From JAWWPY01 sp964412845 (GTDB lineage Bacteria; Actinomycetota; Actinomycetes; Streptosporangiales; Streptosporangiaceae): 53,479 nucleotides of DNA. The DNA lies in contig CAYPQM010000018.1 of assembly GCA_964412845.1 (NCBI GenBank), forward strand, positions 1 through 53,479. Direction: 5' to 3'. Each line of letters opens with the position of its first letter. Positions within the stretch are counted from its first letter, which is position 1. Below, piece by piece: positions 16,729 through 24,993 of the stretch. The notes below the pieces were generated by a model. That model ran no database searches, had not been told where the DNA came from, and worked only from the letters and a program-made list of their open reading frames with translations. The translations under genes and the position numbers were made by a program.

Positions 16729-17679
16729 TTGGTTAACGTGATCGACTCGGCACCCCCAGTCCCCAAGGCGCCTGCCAAGCGCGCCGGGCAGCCGGGTGCC
16801 GGACCGTGGATTCGCCGGGTGCCGCTCGTCCCGGCACTGGTGTTCATGTTTGTGGTCACCCAGATTCCCTTTGTCCTGACGCTCTGGTACAGCTTCCAGA
16901 AGTACAACCTGAACTTCCCGACGGCCCCCCGGGACTTCCCGACCTTCTACAACTACCGGCAGATTTTCGGCGACCATGTGTTCCGCATCGCGGCGCTCAA
17001 CACCGTGATCCTGACGGCTGTGCCGGTCATCTGCGCAGTGGTCTTCGGGGTCGGCATAGCGCTGCTGCTGAACCGGTACGTGTTCGGGCGCGGATTTCTC
17101 CGCACGCTGATCATCAGCCCGTTCCTGGTCATGCCGACGGCCGCGGCACTGGTCTGGAAGTTCACGATCCTCGACACGACGTTCGGGATCCTGAACTTCT
17201 TCCTGCGGCCAATCGGCCTGGGCAGTGAGAACTGGATCGGCCAGCACTCACAGATCACCATCATCGCGTTCCTGACCTGGATGTGGACCCCGTTCATGGT
17301 CTTGCTGGCGCTGGCCGGCCTGCAAAGCCAGGGCGAGGACTTGCTGGAGGCCGCACGGGTGGACGGCGCGGGCAGCTGGAGCATCTTCCGCTCGCTCACC
17401 CTGCCCCAGCTGCGTCCCTACATCGAGCTGGGCGTCCTGCTCGGTTCCATCTACATCGTGCAGGCCTTCGACGGGATCTACATCATCACCGCGGGCGGCC
17501 CGTCCACCGATACGACGAACCTGCCCTACTACATCTACGAGGTCGCGTTCCAGGCGTACGACATCGGCCGGGCATCGGCGATGGCCGTCATCGTGGTCAT
17601 CGCGACAATCCTGATCGCGACGGGCGCCCTGCGCGCCGTGTCCAGCCTGTTCAGCACCGAAGGGATGCAAGGACGATGA
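16729..17679 (+). CDS. Polyol ABC transporter permease 1
   Basis: 316 residues, MalF-type (SmoF-like) inner-membrane subunit with about six transmembrane helices. The EAA loop that docks on the ATPase is EAARVDGAGSWSIFRSLTLPQL. The TTG start at 16729 is favoured because GGGAGGA lies about eight bases upstream; a GTG at 16738 is an alternative. It overlaps the next permease by four bases (ATGA), so the two subunits are translationally coupled. Confidence 0.93.
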   Translation: MVNVIDSAPPVPKAPAKRAGQPGAGPWIRRVPLVPALVFMFVVTQIPFVLTLWYSFQKYNLNFPTAPRDFPTFYNYRQIFGDHVFRIAALNTVILTAVPVICAVVFGVGIALLLNRYVFGRGFLRTLIISPFLVMPTAAALVWKFTILDTTFGILNFFLRPIGLGSENWIGQHSQITIIAFLTWMWTPFMVLLALAGLQSQGEDLLEAARVDGAGSWSIFRSLTLPQLRPYIELGVLLGSIYIVQAFDGIYIITAGGPSTDTTNLPYYIYEVAFQAYDIGRASAMAVIVVIATILIATGALRAVSSLFSTEGMQGR

Positions 17680-18539
17680 GCCGGCAGACACGTACCCTGG
17701 CCGACCGCCAGGCCAAGCCGGTCACCCGGCTGGTGCTGGGCTTGGCGACCTGGATTGTCGTGCTCATATTCTTCTTCCCCGTCCTGTGGATGGCGCTGAC
17801 CGGCCTGAAGACTGAACCCGATGCCGATACCAGCACACCGCATTTCATCTTCAAGCCGACGTTCGCCGAGTACGCCTCCGTCTGGAAGGGCGCGGGAGGC
17901 CTGAACAGCCTGCCCAGCTACCTTGAGCACTCCGTGGTGATCACCGTCCTGTCGACCCTGGTCGTGCTGCTCCTGGCCCTGCCGGCGGCCTACGCGCTGT
18001 CGATACGGCCGGTCACCAAGTGGCGGGACGTACTGTTCTTCTTCATCTCCACGAAAATGCTCCCGATAGTGGGGGCCATCATCCCGCTTTACGTTATTGC
18101 CAGAGACCTGCACGTGCTGGATCATCAGCGGCTGCTCGTCGTTCTCTACACTGGGATGAACCTGCCCATCGCGGTCTGGATGCTGCGCTCGTTCCTGCTT
18201 GAAGTACCGCCGGCGGTCATCGAAGCCGCCCGGGTCGACGGCGCAGGCGTGCTGCGGCAGATGCGCTCGGTGATCCTCCCGATCATCAGCCCGGGCGTGG
18301 CCGCTACCGCGCTCATCTGCTTCATCTTTGCCTGGAACGAGTTCTTCCTGGCGGTCAACCTGACCACGGTCAACGGCGCCACCGTGCCGATCTACCTGGT
18401 CGGTTTCGTACAGCCGGAAGGCCCGTTCCTGGCCCATCTGTCGGCGGCCGCGACGGTCGCGTGCCTGCCGGTGCTGCTGGCTGGCTGGGCGGCCCAGGAC
18501 AAGCTCGTCCGCGGCCTGTCGATGGGCGCGGTCAAGTAG
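17676..18539 (+). CDS. Polyol ABC transporter permease 2
   Basis: 287 residues, MalG-type (SmoG-like) permease with about six helices. The EAA loop reads EAARVDGAGVLRQMRSVILPII. ATG 17676 forms an ATGA overlap with permease 1, which fixes the start against the longer open frame. The end LVRGLSMGAVK is the usual C terminus of this family. A 10-bp hairpin terminator follows. Confidence 0.94.
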   Translation: MSRQTRTLADRQAKPVTRLVLGLATWIVVLIFFFPVLWMALTGLKTEPDADTSTPHFIFKPTFAEYASVWKGAGGLNSLPSYLEHSVVITVLSTLVVLLLALPAAYALSIRPVTKWRDVLFFFISTKMLPIVGAIIPLYVIARDLHVLDHQRLLVVLYTGMNLPIAVWMLRSFLLEVPPAVIEAARVDGAGVLRQMRSVILPIISPGVAATALICFIFAWNEFFLAVNLTTVNGATVPIYLVGFVQPEGPFLAHLSAAATVACLPVLLAGWAAQDKLVRGLSMGAVK

Positions 18540-18546
18540 GGGGGCC

Positions 18547-18574
18547 GGCCTGGCGGCGGTTGCTCCGCCAGGCC
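18547..18574 (+). terminator. Hairpin terminator after the polyol ABC operon
   Basis: Perfect 10-bp arms GGCCTGGCGG/CCGCCAGGCC with an 8-nt loop, seven bases after the permease stop. It may end the ABC transcript or reduce read-through into the dehydrogenase gene 44 bp further on. Confidence 0.78.
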
Positions 18575-18617
18575 GCTGTGGTTCAAGGTGAGGACAACCC
18601 AGTGCCGGAGGTGCACA

Positions 18618-19607
18618 GTGCGAGCGGCAGTCGTTCAGGCGGTCAACGACGTTGATGTCATGACCGTCGAGGATCCGGTGCCGGGCCCGCGTGACGTGGT
18701 GGTCGAAGTTGCCGCCTGCGGCATCTGCGGAACCGACCTGCACATCCTGGACGGGGAGTTCGCACCCTCCCTGCCGATCATCCCCGGGCATGAGTTCGCC
18801 GGGGTCGTGGTCGCCAGGGGATCCGATGCCCGCGAGCTCGCCCTGGGCGAGCGTGTCGCGGTCGACCCGTCGTTGTACTGCAACGAGTGTCACTACTGCC
18901 GGATCGGACACAACAACCTGTGCGAACGGTGGAACGCGATCGGGGTGAGCGTGCCGGGCGGGGCGGCGCAGTACGCCGTTGCCCCGGTGGGCAACTGCGT
19001 GCGGCTGCCCGAGCGGATACGCCTGGAAGACGCCGCGCTGATTGAGCCGCTGTCCTGCGCGATACGGGGCTACGATGTCCTGCGGTCGCAGCTTGGCGCG
19101 CACGTCCTCATCTACGGATCGGGCACGATGGGCCTGATGATGCTCCAGCTCGCGAAGCGGACCGGCGCGGCATCGGTCGACGTTGTCGACATCAATCCAG
19201 AACGCCTGGTCACGGCGGCCGCTCTCGGCTGCTCGTCCACCGCCACCTCGGCCGACGACCTTGACCAGCCGCGGGGATGGGAACTCGTGATCGACGCTAC
19301 CGGGGCCGGCCCGGCCATCCAGGACGGGCTGTCCCGGGTCGCACCGGGCGGCACCTTCCTCCAGTTCGGGGTCGCCTCGTACGACACCAGGGTCACCATC
19401 GAGCCCTACCGGATCTACAACAAGGAAATCACCATCACCGGCTCCATGGCGGTGCTGCACAGCTTCGAGCGGGCAGCGGAACTGTTCGCGACCGGCGTGC
19501 TGGATCCCGATGTCTTCATCAGTGACCGCCTCCCGCTGGAGGACTACGCCGAGGCGCTGGCCCGGTTCAAGCGCGGCGAGGGCCGCAAGATCCAGGTGCT
19601 GCCCTAG
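18618..19607 (+). CDS. Zinc-dependent medium-chain dehydrogenase (polyol dehydrogenase type)
   Basis: 329 residues from GTG 18618, preceded by GGAGGTG. Catalytic zinc ligands fit C37 (CGICGTDLH) with GHE at 57-59. The structural zinc site is complete with C88, C91, C94 and C102. The NAD-binding Rossmann glycine motif is YGSGTMGLM. Sequence type is sorbitol/threonine dehydrogenase-like (L-iditol or arabinitol dehydrogenase). It lies directly downstream of the polyol importer and would oxidise the imported polyol to a ketose for the PfkB kinase. The exact substrate is not decided by the sequence. Confidence 0.9.
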   Translation: MRAAVVQAVNDVDVMTVEDPVPGPRDVVVEVAACGICGTDLHILDGEFAPSLPIIPGHEFAGVVVARGSDARELALGERVAVDPSLYCNECHYCRIGHNNLCERWNAIGVSVPGGAAQYAVAPVGNCVRLPERIRLEDAALIEPLSCAIRGYDVLRSQLGAHVLIYGSGTMGLMMLQLAKRTGAASVDVVDINPERLVTAAALGCSSTATSADDLDQPRGWELVIDATGAGPAIQDGLSRVAPGGTFLQFGVASYDTRVTIEPYRIYNKEITITGSMAVLHSFERAAELFATGVLDPDVFISDRLPLEDYAEALARFKRGEGRKIQVLP

Positions 19608-19629
19608 CGGGCCCGGCCGGCCCCCGGTC

Positions 19630-20436
19630 ATGACCGATGCCCTGAGCAGAGCGCTCGCAGCGCGGCTGCGCGTCGTGGGGATCGACCCGGACGCTCCGTT
19701 CGGGAATGGGAACAGCCCATGGGAGATATGGCTCCAGTTGCGGGAGCACTACGGGCGACGGTCAACCCTGATCGATCTGTACCAGCTGGAGGCGGCCCGC
19801 CAGGCAGTCGCCCTGGAGGCACTGCCCGCCGCGGACCGGATGCGGATGAAGGCCGCGGCCATGGCGGTGATCTACCCGGGATTCAGCCAAGCCCCCGGCA
19901 CCCACCGGGCCGGCGAGAGCGTGGATGTCGTGCTCTATGACCCGGGATGGCCGCACGTGTTCGGCCGGTGGCGGCGGCGGCTGACCGCGGCGCTGGGCCC
20001 GGTCGCGGTGCGGATCGAGCATGTCGGCTCCACGTCGGTGCCCAGGCTGGCCGCCAAGCCGGTGATCGACGTCCAGGTCAGCGTCTCCGACCTCGGCGAC
20101 GAGCGGAGCTACCTCGCGCCCACCGAGTCGGCCGGTCTCGTCCTGCGCGGCAGGGATGACTCCCACCTGTTCTTCCTGCCACCCGCGGGAACTCCCCGCG
20201 AGGTGCATGTGCATGTCTGCCCGGCCGGTGGCCCGTGGGAGCGGGACCACCTGCTGTTCCGCGACTACCTGCGGGCGAGTCCCGGTGCCGTCGCGGGGTA
20301 CGCCGGGCTCAAGCAGCGACTCGCCGAGCGCTGGCACGACGACCGGACCGCCTACACCGAGGCGAAGACCGGGTTCATCCTGGACACGCTCGATGACGCG
20401 GAGCGGTGGGCGGCGGTGTCCGGCTGGCGGCCCTGA
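19630..20436 (+). CDS. GrpB-family (UPF0157) nucleotidyltransferase-like protein
   Basis: 268 residues. The C-terminal two thirds is a GrpB/UPF0157 domain (VVLYDPGWPHVFGRW, then IEHVGSTSVPRLAAKPVIDVQV and a His-rich VHVHVC segment), distantly related to nucleotidyltransferases. The first 95 or so residues form an extra helical domain (SPWEIWLQLREHYGRRSTLIDLY, ending YPGFSQAP) that I recall from some actinomycete GrpB proteins. The ATG at 19630 lies 22 bp after the dehydrogenase stop and has no strong ribosome-binding site. It is convergent with the P450 gene, with one base between stop codons. The biological role is unknown. Confidence 0.82.
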   Translation: MTDALSRALAARLRVVGIDPDAPFGNGNSPWEIWLQLREHYGRRSTLIDLYQLEAARQAVALEALPAADRMRMKAAAMAVIYPGFSQAPGTHRAGESVDVVLYDPGWPHVFGRWRRRLTAALGPVAVRIEHVGSTSVPRLAAKPVIDVQVSVSDLGDERSYLAPTESAGLVLRGRDDSHLFFLPPAGTPREVHVHVCPAGGPWERDHLLFRDYLRASPGAVAGYAGLKQRLAERWHDDRTAYTEAKTGFILDTLDDAERWAAVSGWRP

Positions 20437-20437
20437 C

Positions 20438-21721
20438 TCAGGCCACGGGCTCCCACCGCACGCGGAGCGAGGGCGGCTTGCGGAACACCAGCCCGCGGGG
20501 CGCGCTCGGCTGCTCCGGATCGAGGCGCAGCCCGGGTAGCGTCAGCGCGGCGCGGACCGCGGCGCGTGCCTCCAGGCCAGCCAGATGCGCGCCGATGCAG
20601 AAGTGCGGGCCGCGGGCGAAAGCCAGGTGCCGCCGGGCGTTCTGACGGCGCACATCGAACCTGCCCGGGTCGGCGAAGACCGCGGGGTCTCGCCCCGCCC
20701 CCGCGATCGAGACGGTGACCAGGTCGCCGCGCCGGATGTCCGCGCCGCCGAGCCGGATGTCGCGGGTGGCGTACCGGTCCACGACCGCCGCCGCAGGCTC
20801 CAGCCGCAGTGACTCCTCGACCGCGCCGGGCACCAGGCCGGGATCGCCGAGCACGAGGCTGAGCTGATCGGGGTGGCTCAGCAGGTGCAGCAGCACGTTG
20901 GTGATCATTCCCTCGGTCGTCTCGATCCCGCCGAACATCAGTACCGCCGCGTTCGAGACCACCTCCGCGGGGTCGAGGGCGCCCCCGCCCGCGGCGGCCC
21001 CGCCCGAGGCCGCCTCGCCGAGCAGGGTGGGCCGGTCATCGGCGGCGATGACGGCGCGCAGGCGGGTGCTGAGCATCCCGAAGGCGGCGCTGCCCGCCGC
21101 GCTCACCCCCGCGTCAGCATCGCTGGCCAGCTCGGACACCGCACCGACGATGGCGCTGTACCAGGACAGGACCAGCGAGGGCTCGGCCTGGCCGAGCCCG
21201 AGCGCCTCGGCCACGACCGCCACGGACAGCGGGCCGGCCAGGCCGGTGCGCAGATCAGCGGCCCCGGCTGGCCGCATCCGGGTGACCAGGCGGCCCGCTT
21301 CCGCTTCGACGTATCCCGCCAGCCGGGCCCGCACCTCACCGCGGCTGAACCCGTGGCTGAACGGGCCACGGTGCCGGTCATGCTCGGCCCCGTCGAGCGA
21401 GAGCATGCTCGGGCCCACGACCCGCGCGGTGGAGAACCGCGGATCATCGACGGTGAACGACGCGGCGTCCCGCAGCACCTGCCCGGCGAGATCGTGCCGG
21501 GTCACCAGCCAGCCCGCCAGGACCGGCAGCCAGGAGACCGGCTCCCGTTCCCTGAGCATGCCGAGCACCGGATGCGGATCGTCCTCGAGCTGGGCGACGG
21601 TCACCGCCGCGCCCAGCGGGAACCGGCGGCCGGGCGCCGGGGGCACGGGCGGCTGGTTCCCGGGCGGCTGGTTCTCAGGCGGCTGGTTCTCAGGCGGCTG
21701 GTTCTCAGGCGGGCCGGGCAC
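20438..21721 (-). CDS. Cytochrome P450
   Basis: 427-residue soluble bacterial P450. The I-helix oxygen-activation motif is GGIETTEG, the K-helix ExxR is EESLRLEP, and the heme-binding loop FARGPHFCIGAHLA supplies the thiolate ligand C375. No ferredoxin or reductase gene is next to it. The GTG start is followed at once by a Pro-rich repeat (PPENQ x3 and PPGNQ) encoded by a 15-bp tandem repeat; the P450 fold begins after it. The start could therefore lie further in, but no better start codon with a ribosome-binding site is visible before the domain. The substrate is unknown. Confidence 0.93.
   Translation of the reverse strand: MPGPPENQPPENQPPENQPPGNQPPVPPAPGRRFPLGAAVTVAQLEDDPHPVLGMLREREPVSWLPVLAGWLVTRHDLAGQVLRDAASFTVDDPRFSTARVVGPSMLSLDGAEHDRHRGPFSHGFSRGEVRARLAGYVEAEAGRLVTRMRPAGAADLRTGLAGPLSVAVVAEALGLGQAEPSLVLSWYSAIVGAVSELASDADAGVSAAGSAAFGMLSTRLRAVIAADDRPTLLGEAASGGAAAGGGALDPAEVVSNAAVLMFGGIETTEGMITNVLLHLLSHPDQLSLVLGDPGLVPGAVEESLRLEPAAAVVDRYATRDIRLGGADIRRGDLVTVSIAGAGRDPAVFADPGRFDVRRQNARRHLAFARGPHFCIGAHLAGLEARAAVRAALTLPGLRLDPEQPSAPRGLVFRKPPSLRVRWEPVA
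21651..21710 (-). repeat. 15-bp tandem repeat at the P450 N terminus
   Basis: Four 15-bp copies, three identical (ggctggttctcaggc) and one with two changes, encode (PPENQ)3-PPGNQ four codons after the start. In-frame unit length means that copy number changes only the length of the Pro/Gln-rich leader. Confidence 0.9.
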
Positions 21722-21802
21722 GCTGCCGACGCTACTGCGCGGCCCGTCCCGGGCCCGCCACGGGCCCCGGGCCTGCGCCCGGGGCCCGCCAGACTGCGAC
21801 GG

Positions 21803-22792
21803 CTACTGGTCGGCCGGCGATTTGACTTGCTGGTACCCGGGGGGAATGGTCACCAGCGTCTGGGCCCGGTTGGCCGAGCTCGGCGGCAGCCACTGCATGT
21901 CAGTCACGCTCGAGGTGACGGTGCGGCCGCCCGAGCCGCCGTATGCCGCCGACGAGCCGAATACCCGCACCGGGAGATAGGTCGCGGGGTTCACCCACAG
22001 GGTGTACCGGACGCGCACCCGTGTCTCATGGATGGTTTTGGCATAATCCTTCGGCAGCGTGACTGTCAGTGACCCGCTGATCTCGGTGGCCTCGACGCCG
22101 TCGATCCGCACATGCCCGGTCACCGTGCCGGCTCCGCAGGCCAGCGTCGTCTTGATGAAGGTCCGCCAGTCGGAGATCCCGGTCTGGGGGGCGCCCATCT
22201 CGAGCCTGGCTGTCCTCGAGCACGCCCGGGCCGGCGCGGCCAACCGGGCCAGGCTGAACTTATGGTCGAAATACGTGACGTAGGCGCTGGTCAGCTTCCC
22301 GTTCACGAGTGCGGTTCCGTCAGCGAGGTAGCGCTCAGATCCGCCACGGTGGGTACACGTTCCGTCCGGCCCGACGTGGCCGCACCTGCTCCCGGTGAAT
22401 TCCTCAAACCGGCTCCGAGAGCCGTAAGCCCAGGAGACAGTCGTTCCCTCCGGAAAGGTCTGGCCGGGAAATTGGGACAGAGCGTAGGTCTCGGTCGATT
22501 GGGCGCGCATGACCAGATTCTCGTTGGCCAGCGCGCTCTGCACGTGCCGCACCACATAGGCGGCCGTCTGCATGCGCGGGCCGGCGCTGGTACCCGGGCC
22601 GGCCGCGGCACCGGTCGCGATGACGGCGGCCGCGGTGACCGCCGCGGTCGCGCCCGCTACCGCGGAACCGACGGCGAGCCGCCTGCTGCGCCGGTGCCGG
22701 CGGGCCCGGTCGGCCAGCCCGGCAGGCACCCGGGCGTCGGCGGTAAGCCGGTCCAGGCCGTCGCGCACCATCTGCTCAACATCCCCGTTCAT
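21803..22792 (-). CDS. Membrane-anchored partner of the SigE-type sigma factor
   Basis: 329 residues with a short cytoplasmic N-terminal part (MNGDVEQMVRDGLDRLTADARVP), a basic stretch, a single membrane helix (about 40-65, Ala/Val-rich) and a large outside domain of about 260 residues. The outside domain has four to five cysteines and no recognised enzymatic motif. Its ATG overlaps the sigma factor stop in ATGA, so the two are co-translated. This layout is that of the putative anti-sigma factors found with SigE-family ECF sigma genes in actinomycetes, but no zinc-binding anti-sigma motif is present. Function as an anti-sigma or signal-sensing protein is inferred. Confidence 0.7.
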   Translation of the reverse strand: MNGDVEQMVRDGLDRLTADARVPAGLADRARRHRRSRRLAVGSAVAGATAAVTAAAVIATGAAAGPGTSAGPRMQTAAYVVRHVQSALANENLVMRAQSTETYALSQFPGQTFPEGTTVSWAYGSRSRFEEFTGSRCGHVGPDGTCTHRGGSERYLADGTALVNGKLTSAYVTYFDHKFSLARLAAPARACSRTARLEMGAPQTGISDWRTFIKTTLACGAGTVTGHVRIDGVEATEISGSLTVTLPKDYAKTIHETRVRVRYTLWVNPATYLPVRVFGSSAAYGGSGGRTVTSSVTDMQWLPPSSANRAQTLVTIPPGYQQVKSPADQ

Positions 22793-23454
22793 GACGTCTC
22801 CTTCGCTACATCGATCAGTTCCTGCGCGGGCGCGATCATCGCGCGCTGCCTTGTCCCGGTCCCGGCGTCACGCGCCGGCCCGGCCCCCGCGCCGGGTGCG
22901 GGCCCCTGTCCTGCGTCTGGTGCTGGCCGGGCCCCCGTGTCCGGCCAGGCACCGGCCAGTTCCCGCAGCCGCTGCAGCCCGCGGGAGGCGGCCGACTTGA
23001 CCGTGCCCTCCGAGCAGCCGAGTACCGCGGCCGCCTCGGCCTCGGTCAGCTGTTCCCAGTACCTGAGCACGATGACGGCCCGCTGCCGGGGGGGCAGCTG
23101 GCGCAGCAGCCGCACCAGCATGTCCCGCAGATCCACGGCGGCCTCGCGGTCAGCGGCGGCATCCGCGCCGCTCCGGTGCTCGGCGCGCAGCAGCGGGATC
23201 TTGCGCCGCCAGGCGCCCCGGCGCCGCCACCCGTCGGCGGCCAGGTTGTACAGGGTGCGCCGTAAGTACGCCTCCGTGTCGGTGACGCCATGCCGGTGGC
23301 GCAGCAGCCGCTCCAGGGCCGCCTGCAGCAGGTCCTCGGCGTCCACGCGGCTGCCGCTCAGCGCGACCGCGATGGCCATCAGCCGGTCACCCCGGTCAGC
23401 GAGGACCTGTTCAAGCGCCTCGGCCGGCGGGTTATCTCGCGGGTCGCGGAACAC
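22789..23454 (-). CDS. SigE-family ECF RNA polymerase sigma factor
   Basis: 221 residues. Sigma region 2 (GDRLMAIAVALSGSRVDAEDLLQAALERLLRH) binds core enzyme and the -10; region 4 (LPPRQRAVIVLRYWEQLTEAEAAAVLGCSEGTVKS) is the -35-binding helix-turn-helix. The extension after region 4 is Pro/Ala-rich with short repeats. The GTG start at 23454 has GAGGAGG upstream. It is co-transcribed with the membrane protein that overlaps its end, the usual partner arrangement. The regulated genes cannot be told from this window. Confidence 0.9.
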   Translation of the reverse strand: MFRDPRDNPPAEALEQVLADRGDRLMAIAVALSGSRVDAEDLLQAALERLLRHRHGVTDTEAYLRRTLYNLAADGWRRRGAWRRKIPLLRAEHRSGADAAADREAAVDLRDMLVRLLRQLPPRQRAVIVLRYWEQLTEAEAAAVLGCSEGTVKSAASRGLQRLRELAGAWPDTGARPAPDAGQGPAPGAGAGPARDAGTGTRQRAMIAPAQELIDVAKETS

Positions 23455-23558
23455 GACATCGCCTCCTCCGGTGCTGGTTCACAAGCACCGCCTCCTTCCG
23501 TTGCCCGCCAAGGACGAAGCAGCGGGACCGGAGGTTGCCTGAGGACTGGCGTGCGCGG

Positions 23559-24740
23559 CTACGGGCCAGCCACCGACGCGAGCAGTTCCTTGCGGGCCTG
23601 ATCGACGGCAGCCAGGATGGCGCCGCGCAGCACCGGGCCGCCGGAAACGCCGGTGGGGACGATCCGCGGCCGGGCCGGGCAGATCCGGCTGACCTCGGCC
23701 GCGACCCGCTCGGCCAGGGCGACCCCGCCGGCCTGGCCGATCTCGCCGCCGAGCACGACGAGCCCCGGGTCGAGCACCACGCAGACCGACGCCACTCCGG
23801 TCGCCACCCGGCCCGCCAGCTCGCTGAGGAACGCGCGCCCGCGCTCGTCGCCCGCATCAGCCGCGGCCACGGCCGCCCGGACCGCGGCCGCGGGGGTGCC
23901 GGTGAAGCCGTATCCGGCGGCGAGCGGCCCGACCGCCTGCGCCCCCACCAGAGACTGGAAAGCGCCGGTCGCGGGGTGGGTGATGTCCTGTGGCAGCGGC
24001 ACGCCGGGCACCGGGAGGTAGCCGATCTCCCCTGCGGCCCCGGCCACGCCCCGGTGCAGCCGGCCGCCAAGCACGGTGGCGAGGCCGAGGCCCACGCCGA
24101 TCCACATGAGCACGAAATCATCCACGTCTTGCGCGACGCCCACCGCTCGTTCCGCCATCGCCGCCAGGTTGACGTCGTTCTCGATGGTGACCGGCCTGCG
24201 CAGGTCCTTGCGGAGCGCGTCAAGGACGCCCTCGTGCCAGGCGGGCAGGTTCACCGCCAGCCGCGGGTCGCCGGTGTGCGGGTCAAGCACCCCGGGGGTA
24301 CCGATGACGAGCGCGCGCAGCCGGGACAACTCAACCCCGGCCGAGACGCAGGCCGCGGCGACGGCCCCGCGGACCAGTTCCACCGGGTTCCCGGTCCCGT
24401 TCGGGTCCACGGTGACCTCGGTGACCACCCGCCCGGTCACGTCGGCTACCCCGGCACTGACCTCGTCATGCTCGACGTGCAGTCCGGCCACGTACGCGCT
24501 GGACGGCACGACCGCGTACAGCGCCGCGTTCGGGCCCGGCCCGCCCGCCTGCTCGCCCACGGCCTCGACCAGGCCGCGCCCCTCCAGCCGGGTCAGCAGC
24601 TGCGAGGCGGTGACCTTGGACAGGCCGGTGCGCTCGCCGACCTGCGCCCTGGTCATCGGGCCGCCGGTGAGCAGCAGCTCAAGCGCCGCGCGGTCGTTCA
24701 GTTCCCGCAGCAGCCTCGGCGTTCCAGGCCGTCGCTCCAT
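23559..24740 (-). CDS. ROK-family transcriptional regulator
   Basis: 393 residues. An N-terminal winged helix-turn-helix (LNDRAALELLLTGGPMTRAQVGERTGLSKVTASQLLTRL) is followed by a ROK sugar-kinase-like domain (VIGTPGVLDP, ENDVNLAAMAE, GAAGEIGYLPV). The usual Cys-rich ROK zinc site (CxCGxxGC) is missing, as in several regulatory ROK proteins. The ATG at 24740 is preceded by AGGAGGGG at correct spacing; the GTG at 24758 overlaps that ribosome-binding site and is not used. It is divergent from the second ABC importer and very probably represses it through the palindrome at 24868-24894. Confidence 0.9.
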   Translation of the reverse strand: MERRPGTPRLLRELNDRAALELLLTGGPMTRAQVGERTGLSKVTASQLLTRLEGRGLVEAVGEQAGGPGPNAALYAVVPSSAYVAGLHVEHDEVSAGVADVTGRVVTEVTVDPNGTGNPVELVRGAVAAACVSAGVELSRLRALVIGTPGVLDPHTGDPRLAVNLPAWHEGVLDALRKDLRRPVTIENDVNLAAMAERAVGVAQDVDDFVLMWIGVGLGLATVLGGRLHRGVAGAAGEIGYLPVPGVPLPQDITHPATGAFQSLVGAQAVGPLAAGYGFTGTPAAAVRAAVAAADAGDERGRAFLSELAGRVATGVASVCVVLDPGLVVLGGEIGQAGGVALAERVAAEVSRICPARPRIVPTGVSGGPVLRGAILAAVDQARKELLASVAGP

Positions 24741-24867
24741 CTGTCCCCCCTCCTGCACAGTGTCCCTCGTTGCCCACCAGGCTGCCAGGCCGCCGCGGGC
24801 GACCTGCGCAGTGTGCCCCGATGTGGATCTATCAGGGACAAATTCTGTCTCAATCTGGCAACAGACT

Positions 24868-24894
24868 CTATCTGATAGGAAACTTTCCTGTTAG
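24868..24894. promoter_or_regulatory. Palindromic operator between ROK gene and ABC operon
   Basis: AGGAAACTTTCCT (24877-24889) is a perfect 13-bp palindrome. Pairing continues outward at three of five further positions per side. A second perfect palindrome, CTATCTGATAG (24868-24878), overlaps its left end. The region is A+T-rich in a G+C-rich genome and lies 128 bp from the ROK start and 105 bp from the binding-protein start. Both gene pairs could be controlled here, most likely by the ROK protein. Confidence 0.68.
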
Positions 24895-24993
24895 TTTCAC
24901 TGGCATAAATCTCCCCGGGGCGCCCACGTCCCGGCCAGCCAACCACCTGCCGCCGGACCAGACAACAACGAAGCCGGGAAAGGAGATCCACCA

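Noticed and set aside
22061..22085. TGTCAGTG inside the sigma-partner gene, and similar matches inside the NiCoT and sigma genes, as PafBC promoters
   Set aside because: They lie within coding sequence and lack a [TC]AnnnT hexamer at 8-bp spacing or a gene start downstream.
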